Assembly: GCA_018268875.1 (NCBI GenBank)
Contig: JAFDVT010000362.1
Span: 1-11,516, forward strand
Length of the DNA stretch: 11,516 nucleotides
Direction of reading: 5' to 3'
DNA from: Acidobacteriota bacterium
GTDB lineage: Bacteria; Acidobacteriota; Terriglobia; Bryobacterales; Bryobacteraceae
Position numbers and translations under genes: made by a program. This document shows positions 6,869 through 11,516 of the stretch, one piece after another. The stretch's first letter is position 1. Every line of letters starts with the position of its first letter. Under the pieces are notes generated by a model. It made no database searches. It saw only the letters and a list, made by a program, of their open reading frames with translations, and had not been told where the DNA came from.

Positions 6869-8815
6869 ATGTATTTGCCGCTTAGGCGATGCTCCGTTTG
6901 GCACGCTTGGGCAGTAGCCGTTTTGCTGCCTGCCTCGTTGCCGGTTTCTGGCGCGCCGGGATGGCGTCCGGCCGGTCCCTACGGCGCGAGCGTCGAATCC
7001 ATCGCGTTTCTGACCGCGGGTGGAGAAACCAACCGGGTGCTTGCGGTTACGAGCAACGCCTTCCTATATGAAAGCCGGAACGGCGGAGACGGGTGGACAC
7101 TCATCCGGTTTCCGGCCCAGCACCAGTCGCTGGCTCACGCGCTGATGCCCGATCCGCACCGCGCAAACGCGTTTGTGGTGGGGGTTTCCTCTCCCAATGC
7201 CGCGGTGGCGGGACTTTACCAGACATTTGACGGCGGCAAGACATGGCGCCACACGCTATCGGGCGTCGCGGTGTTTTCGGCCGCATTTTCGGCGGCTGAC
7301 CCGCAACGGATCGCGGCGGGGGCTCGCGACGGCGTGTATCTTTCGACGGACGGCGGCGCGACCTGGAAACGGAACTCGCCGGTTGAGAACAAAGAACTGC
7401 AGCCGGTGATGTCGTTGGGGTTCGACCCGCGCGACGCCAAGGTGTTGTACGCCGGCACGCCGCATTTGCCATGGAAAACCAGCGACGGCGGGGCGAACTG
7501 GGCCTCGATCCACCATGGCATGATCGACGATTCGGACATCCTGGCGCTGACGGTGAACCCGAAGCAGCCCGAGCAACTGTTTATCGGGGCATGCAGCGGG
7601 ATTTACCGGTCCGACAATTCGGCCGGGCGCTGGACCAAGCTTTTGGGGATTACCGGAGCGGGGTTCCGGACGTACGCGGTAGCGGTGGATACGAACCAGC
7701 CGGGAATGGTCTACTCGGGGACCCGCGATGGACTGTGGCGGTCGCCCGACCTTGGCAAAACCTGGCGCAAGCTGACACCCAACATTGTGAAGCGCGTGGC
7801 GGTGTCGCCGGTGGATTCGAAGATCGTGTTGCTGGCCACCGAGGATGCGGGCGTTCTGCGCAGCCGCGACGGCGGCGAGACGTTTCATGACGCCTCAACG
7901 GGCCTCGCGGACCGGCGGATGATCCGCATGGCGTCCACCAAGGGCGCGGTTTTTGTGGCGATGGGACGCGACGCGTCGACGCACCAGGGCGTTCTGGGTA
8001 AGAACAACGACATTCGCTGGCGGCGGGCGACCACCCTGCCCGGCGCGAACCTGGTTCTGACGCCGACGGCCTCGGGATTGTACGCGCAGTCCGCGGCGCG
8101 GATGTGGCGTTCGACGGACGGCGCGGCGACCTGGAAGCCGTTGCCGGTGCTGCCTCCGACAGCGCTGGGGACGGCGATCGCGCAGCAGGCACCGCTCGCG
8201 GCGACGCCCAAGGCGGTGTACCGGTTGTCGAACAACGGGCTGGCATGGCAGGCGGGTACCCCGCTGGCGCCGGCGGCGGGTTCCATCCGGCGGTTGCTGT
8301 CGACAAGGTCGGGCGTGGGGCCGGTGTGGCTCGAAACGACGTCGGGCGTTTGGACCGGGGGCGGAACAAGTCCCTGGGTGAAGGCGGCGCTGCCCGCGGC
8401 GGCGATGGATATCTACGAACTCGACGCGTCGAAGAGCACGGTGTACGCGGCGACGGCGCACGGGTTGTACCGTTCGACCGACGGTGGAAAGAGCTGGATT
8501 CGCTGCGAGAAGGGCATCGACGCCGGGTCGACGACGCCCGCGGTGGCGGTGCATCCGCAACGCGAGCGCGAGGCCTACGCGGTGCAGTACGGGCGGATTT
8601 TCCAGACCACCGACGGTGGCGAAAATTGGAATGAATTCCCGGTGGAGGGGCTGGACGGCGCATCGATTGCGTCGCTCGGGTTCCTGGAGCCGGGTGGTAG
8701 TAGCAGTAGTGGTGGAGGAGACGGCGGGCAACTGATCGCGCTTACCTCGGCGCGCGGCGTGTTTGTATTCGATTCCGGAGCCGTAACGGCCGGAACGCCG
8801 CAGACAGGGCAGTGA
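6869..8815 (+). CDS. Secreted Asp-box (BNR/sortilin-like) beta-propeller protein
   Basis: 648 residues with a signal peptide (about 1-28, ending PVSGA). The rest is beta-repeat sequence carrying Asp-boxes (S.DGG..W). Clear copies are SRNGGDGW (69-76), TFDGGKTW (119-126), STDGGATW (159-166), TSDGGANW (204-211), RSPDLGKTW (291-299), RSRDGGETF (331-339), RSTDGAATW (414-422), RSTDGGKSW (535-543) and TTDGGENW (580-587). There are degenerate ones at 247-255 and about 452-460. The repeat spacing of 40-50 residues suggests one or two six- to ten-bladed propellers, as in the sortilin/Ycf48-like family. Such proteins are binding scaffolds or exo-glycosidase-like; no catalytic set is evident, so I do not call an enzyme. 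A Gly/Ser loop (609-620) interrupts the last blade. The start ATG has no strong ribosome site. The gene lies 39 bp after the small exported protein, so co-transcription is possible. Confidence 0.9.
   Translation: MYLPLRRCSVWHAWAVAVLLPASLPVSGAPGWRPAGPYGASVESIAFLTAGGETNRVLAVTSNAFLYESRNGGDGWTLIRFPAQHQSLAHALMPDPHRANAFVVGVSSPNAAVAGLYQTFDGGKTWRHTLSGVAVFSAAFSAADPQRIAAGARDGVYLSTDGGATWKRNSPVENKELQPVMSLGFDPRDAKVLYAGTPHLPWKTSDGGANWASIHHGMIDDSDILALTVNPKQPEQLFIGACSGIYRSDNSAGRWTKLLGITGAGFRTYAVAVDTNQPGMVYSGTRDGLWRSPDLGKTWRKLTPNIVKRVAVSPVDSKIVLLATEDAGVLRSRDGGETFHDASTGLADRRMIRMASTKGAVFVAMGRDASTHQGVLGKNNDIRWRRATTLPGANLVLTPTASGLYAQSAARMWRSTDGAATWKPLPVLPPTALGTAIAQQAPLAATPKAVYRLSNNGLAWQAGTPLAPAAGSIRRLLSTRSGVGPVWLETTSGVWTGGGTSPWVKAALPAAAMDIYELDASKSTVYAATAHGLYRSTDGGKSWIRCEKGIDAGSTTPAVAVHPQREREAYAVQYGRIFQTTDGGENWNEFPVEGLDGASIASLGFLEPGGSSSSGGGDGGQLIALTSARGVFVFDSGAVTAGTPQTGQ
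8697..8710 (+). repeat. Triplet tract in the propeller gene encoding a Ser-rich loop
   Basis: A GTA/AGC-type triplet run, read in frame as AGT/AGC serine codons, starts a GGSSSSGGGDGG loop near the end of the propeller. Twelve bases of it (GTAGTAGCAGTA, 8697-8708) recur exactly in the intergenic region at 8828-8839. Confidence 0.65.
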
Positions 8816-8827
8816 TCCGTCATCAAC

Positions 8828-8850
8828 GTAGTAGCAGTACCAGTAGTACG
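8828..8850 (+). repeat. Intergenic triplet repeat upstream of the OmpA-like gene
   Basis: This 23-bp stretch of GTA/GCA/CCA-type triplets lies in the 52-bp gap before the OmpA-like gene. It contains the 12-bp sequence shared with the propeller gene 131 bp upstream. No promoter or good ribosome-binding site was recognised in this gap. Confidence 0.6.
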
Positions 8851-8867
8851 AAAGACAAGACACAACG

Positions 8868-10910
8868 ATGAATCGAATCCGTTTTACTTTTGGTGCGCTT
8901 ATCATTAGCGCCTCTCTGCTGCCCGCGCAGCAGAATTTCACGGCGTCGAAGTTCGACGTCGACCTCGGCGTGGGGGCCGGCGGCTTCCACAAGCGCCCTG
9001 ATCCGCTGCAGACCAAGCTGACCAATCATGGTCTGATCGCCGTTCGCGTTACGGAAAATCTCTGGAATCACTGGAGTCTCGAACAAAGCTATACCAACAG
9101 CATCGGCGCCGACCTGCTGCTGAGCCGGGCGCCCGGAGTGAACTACATGCGCCAGGATTTCAACCAGCGCATGCGCACGTTGATGTTCAACCCGATCTAT
9201 CATTTGACCGACGCGAATTCCCGAATCCGTCCGTATCTGACGATGGGTTTGGGCGCGATCACCTACGCGCCGACCGGCAGCGCGAAAGACATCGCGTCGA
9301 AGCTGACGCCGTATCCGGCGAGCCTCGATTCGTCGACGCGCTTTGGCGTGAACTACGGCGGCGGCATCAAGGCCCGGTTGACCAACCTGGTTTCGCTGCG
9401 GTTCGACGTCCGCGGTCTGACGAGCGGCGCGCCGAACTTCGGCCTGCCGGCCACGGGGCCCACTGGTTCGTTCTTTATCCCCTCGGGCGGCCGCGCGCAT
9501 AGCGTTCAGGCCACCGGCGGTGTGATGTTCACGTTTGGCGACAAGGGCAGCGCCGGACCTTCGTCGCGCATCTTCCGGTTGGATCCGCTCGCGGCGAATC
9601 CGCCGAGCCCGATCCGCACCGGCGTTCCGTCGTTGCTGACCACGAAGCTGACCGACTCGAAGAATGCCAAGAACGTCGTTTGGGAATGGACGGTAAACGG
9701 GACGCGGCAGCCGAATGCCAACGGTCCTGAATTCCGGTTCGACCCCTCGGCACCGGGCAGCTATGTGATCGGCGTAACGGCGTCCGACGGCGCCACCTCG
9801 GCCACCGAGAAGTACACGATGGCGGTGGAAGACGCGAAGCCTCGCACGTTTGACCTGACGGGCATCGACGCTAACCCGCCGAGCCCGATCTTTGCGGGTG
9901 AATCGACGAATCTGACGGCCAAGCTCGAAGATTCCGCGCCCACCGGCAAGGTGACCTACGAGTGGACCGTCAACGGTGTCAAGCAGGACGGCGCCAATGG
10001 TCCGACGTTCCGCTTTACGCCTCCGGGTCCCGGGACGTACACGATCGCGGTTACGGCTCGCGACGGCAGCTTTACGGATACGGCCAGCTACACGTTGGTG
10101 GTGAAGGAAGCTCCGCCGCTCACAATCACGGCGAGCGCGGACAAGAACGACGTCAAGGCGGGAGAAGTTGTGAACCTCGCGGCTCGCTCGCAGGAGACGG
10201 AATACAGCGGTCCGCTGACGTATTCGTGGCGTCTGTCCGACGGCACGGCCACCAATGGCGGCGCCGCGAACGCGACGTTCAACACCTCGACGGTGCAGTT
10301 CGATCCGGGCGCGCAGTTCCGCTCGCAGAACAAGACCGTGACGGTTACGGCGTCGGTGACGGATCGCCGCGGACGCACGGCGACTTCGCAGCCCATCAAC
10401 ATCCGGGTTACCCGCGATGCGCAGGCGCTGCGTTTGGACGACATCATCTACGGCAAGGGTTCGGCCCGCGTAAACAATTGCGGCAAGCGAATCCTGATCG
10501 ACGAACTGTCGGCCATTGTGAACAGCAACCCCGATGTGGACGTGCTGCTGATCGGACATCGCGATGAATCGGAAAAGAGCGCGGGTATCGACCGGGCTCG
10601 TACGATCAACGCGGCGGCCGTGATCAGCGCGGGCAAGGGCATCTGCGGCAACTGCGCGCTCGAACGCATCAAGGTGGATTGGGTCGGCACCGATCAGTCC
10701 TCCGAGCAGCGCGCGGGCTTCTGCGGTACCTCCAGCCGCAACAAGTCGGAAGAACGCAAGGCGGACGAAATCGCGGCGGACGATGCCGCGGCGAAGAACC
10801 GTCGCGTCGAGGTGTGGATCGTACCGAAGGGGATGGCGCTGCCTGCGGCGGCGAAGAACCCGCGGCCGGCTCCCGCCAAGGAAATCCGCTTGAAGGGTTG
10901 TCCGAAGTAG
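8868..10910 (+). CDS. Outer-membrane protein: beta-barrel, three Ig/PKD-like domains, OmpA-like C-terminal domain
   Basis: 680 residues. The signal peptide is 1-20 (GALIISASLLPA). Residues 25-225 alternate like an OmpA-type eight-stranded barrel (FDVDLGVGAGGF, RPYLTMGLGAITYA, FGVNYGGGIKARL, ending GGVMFTFGDKG). Three Ig/PKD-like domains follow at about 235-322, 327-413 and 417-515. The first two are clear duplicates (ANPPSPI, EWTVNG, FRF.P..PG.Y.I.VTA.DG). The C-terminus, 520-655, is an OmpA-like peptidoglycan-binding domain: IIYGKGSARVNNCGKRIL, VDVLLIGHRDES, DRARTINAAAV and NRRVEVWIVP. The His-Arg-Asp in place of the usual GHTD still supplies the Asp, and the NRRVEV Arg is kept. An unusual Cys-bearing insertion lies between. 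It probably anchors the outer membrane to the cell wall while displaying adhesin-like domains. There is no strong Shine-Dalgarno. An intrinsic terminator follows the stop. Confidence 0.93.
   Translation: MNRIRFTFGALIISASLLPAQQNFTASKFDVDLGVGAGGFHKRPDPLQTKLTNHGLIAVRVTENLWNHWSLEQSYTNSIGADLLLSRAPGVNYMRQDFNQRMRTLMFNPIYHLTDANSRIRPYLTMGLGAITYAPTGSAKDIASKLTPYPASLDSSTRFGVNYGGGIKARLTNLVSLRFDVRGLTSGAPNFGLPATGPTGSFFIPSGGRAHSVQATGGVMFTFGDKGSAGPSSRIFRLDPLAANPPSPIRTGVPSLLTTKLTDSKNAKNVVWEWTVNGTRQPNANGPEFRFDPSAPGSYVIGVTASDGATSATEKYTMAVEDAKPRTFDLTGIDANPPSPIFAGESTNLTAKLEDSAPTGKVTYEWTVNGVKQDGANGPTFRFTPPGPGTYTIAVTARDGSFTDTASYTLVVKEAPPLTITASADKNDVKAGEVVNLAARSQETEYSGPLTYSWRLSDGTATNGGAANATFNTSTVQFDPGAQFRSQNKTVTVTASVTDRRGRTATSQPINIRVTRDAQALRLDDIIYGKGSARVNNCGKRILIDELSAIVNSNPDVDVLLIGHRDESEKSAGIDRARTINAAAVISAGKGICGNCALERIKVDWVGTDQSSEQRAGFCGTSSRNKSEERKADEIAADDAAAKNRRVEVWIVPKGMALPAAAKNPRPAPAKEIRLKGCPK
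9573..10106 (+). repeat. Tandem duplicated Ig/PKD-like domain coding repeat
   Basis: Two units (about 9573-9836 and 9849-10106, offset 92 codons) encode near-parallel domains. Shared blocks are ANPPSPI, EWTVNG, ANGP.FRF, PG.Y.I.VTA.DG and A..YT..V. The DNA is only moderately similar outside the NCCGAGCCCGATC block, so the duplication is not recent. A third, more diverged unit follows. Confidence 0.8.
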
Positions 10911-10932
10911 TTTCGGGCGAAAGAAGGAAACG

Positions 10933-10965
10933 AAGGCTCCGGGGTGAAAGCTCCGGAGCCTTTTT
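10933..10965 (+). terminator. Intrinsic terminator after the OmpA-like gene
   Basis: AAGGCTCCGG (10933-10942) pairs perfectly with CCGGAGCCTT (10953-10962) around a 10-nt loop, and TTTTT (10961-10965) closes it. It lies 22 bp after the stop. The converging gene ends 10 bp further on, and the minus strand has a broken T-run (CCTTCGTTTCC) after the same stem, so it may act weakly in both directions. Confidence 0.88.
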
Positions 10966-10974
10966 CCGTTTCGA

Positions 10975-11516
10975 TTACAGCTTGCTGAACCAGCCGTTGA
11001 GGTTGTACTGGAATTGGCCGTCCGACGACGATGCGCTGGCGGCCGGGTCCGTCGCGCCACTGACGGATTCGCCGTCGGGACCGGGCTTCAAAAGGTGGCA
11101 ATCGAGTTTGGCGACCAATCCTTGGTTGTTCGCAAGGACGACAACCAGCTTGCTAGCCAGGCGTTCGGCCGCCGTGCCGGAACCTTTGGCGATGACGGTC
11201 TGGTACACGGCTTGTCCTTCGAGACCGCTGATGGTGGTCGGCTTTTTGAGTTTGACGCGGGCGGTGCGTCCGCCGGAACCGGAATCGGACAAAGCCACGC
11301 CGACTTTTCCGTTGAACTTCAAGCCGTAGGACGCGCGGCGCTGGTTGGTCATGTCGATGACGGTGAAGACGAACTCGTTCGGGTCATAAGGGTGTGAGAA
11401 GTGCTTGCCCTTGTTGAAGCGGAGCCAAAAGAGGAAGTCGTCGCTGAGGGATTCCGGCTGGGGTTGTGGCTGAGGCTTGGGAATGACGGGATCCGGCGAA
11501 TAGGCGTTGAGCATCG
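10975..11516 (-). CDS. Unknown protein with proline-rich linker (5' end probably outside window)
   Basis: 179 residues are visible from an ATG at 11514 to the TAA at 10977-10975. Only two bases precede that ATG, so whether it is the true start cannot be decided. No signal peptide appears, and the visible N-terminus is a linker (PVIPKPQPQPQPES), so I expect the gene to continue off the right edge. A hydrophilic block with FLFWLRFNKGKHF is followed by probable beta-strands (FVFTVIDMTN, YGLKFNGKVGVAL, ARVKLKK, AVYQTVIAKG, KLVVVLANN). A Ser/Ala-rich tail contains ESVSGATDP and the end is FQYNLNGWFSKL. I do not recognise the family. It converges on the OmpA-like gene with the terminator between them. 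Confidence 0.7.
   Translation of the reverse strand, partial: MLNAYSPDPVIPKPQPQPQPESLSDDFLFWLRFNKGKHFSHPYDPNEFVFTVIDMTNQRRASYGLKFNGKVGVALSDSGSGGRTARVKLKKPTTISGLEGQAVYQTVIAKGSGTAAERLASKLVVVLANNQGLVAKLDCHLLKPGPDGESVSGATDPAASASSSDGQFQYNLNGWFSKL

Noticed and set aside
6869..8815. Calling the Asp-box protein a sialidase
   Set aside because: Asp-boxes alone do not define a sialidase, and the arginine triad and catalytic Tyr/Glu arrangement are not identifiable.
8823..11060. 745-codon minus-strand open frame opposite the OmpA-like gene
   Set aside because: Its product is extremely Arg-rich with no domain. It crosses the terminator, and the opposite strand encodes a signal peptide, barrel, repeats and an OmpA domain.

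Overview
This is a GC-rich bacterial window with seven protein-coding genes plus a partial eighth, mostly secreted, periplasmic or outer-membrane proteins. No rRNA, tRNA, CRISPR array or mobile element is visible. The protein set suggests an Acidobacteriota genome, probably of the Bryobacter/Solibacter type. The reasons are a Tat-exported Gfo/Idh/MocA oxidoreductase, a planctomycete/acidobacterium-style heme domain fused to a formylglycine-generating-enzyme-like domain, a secreted Asp-box propeller, and a hybrid kinase with an OB-like periplasmic sensor. The taxon is an inference from family content and was not tested by any search.

Left half (1-6248), all minus strand. Read in transcription order it holds: a 1002-residue membrane hybrid histidine kinase (6248 to 3240); a Tat-signal Gfo/Idh/MocA-family oxidoreductase (3193 to 1874); a secreted protein joining a c-type heme domain to a formylglycine-generating-enzyme fold that lacks the catalytic cysteines (1861 to 524); and a secreted ApbE-type FAD:protein FMN transferase running off the window edge (554 to 1). 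The gaps are 46 bp and 12 bp, and the last pair overlaps by about 31 bp, so at least the last three genes look like one operon. Together they look like an extracytoplasmic redox module (NAD(P)-type fold, heme, covalent flavin) downstream of a sensor kinase. That functional link is inferred from gene order only.

Centre (6249-6373): a 125-bp divergent intergenic region. It carries a good sigma70-like promoter for the rightward genes and a perfect but isolated TTGACA facing the kinase.

Right half, plus strand. A small exported protein with a TTG start (6374-6829) is followed by a short intergenic segment with overlapping hairpins. Next come a secreted Asp-box beta-propeller protein (6869-8815) and an outer-membrane protein built as barrel, three Ig/PKD-like domains and an OmpA-like peptidoglycan-binding domain (8868-10910). 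A strong intrinsic terminator follows (10933-10965). A convergent minus-strand gene of unknown function enters from the right edge (10975-11516).

Recurrent AGY-type triplet tracts occur at three places: the Ser/Asn leader of the oxidoreductase, a Gly/Ser loop of the propeller, and the intergenic region before the OmpA-like gene.
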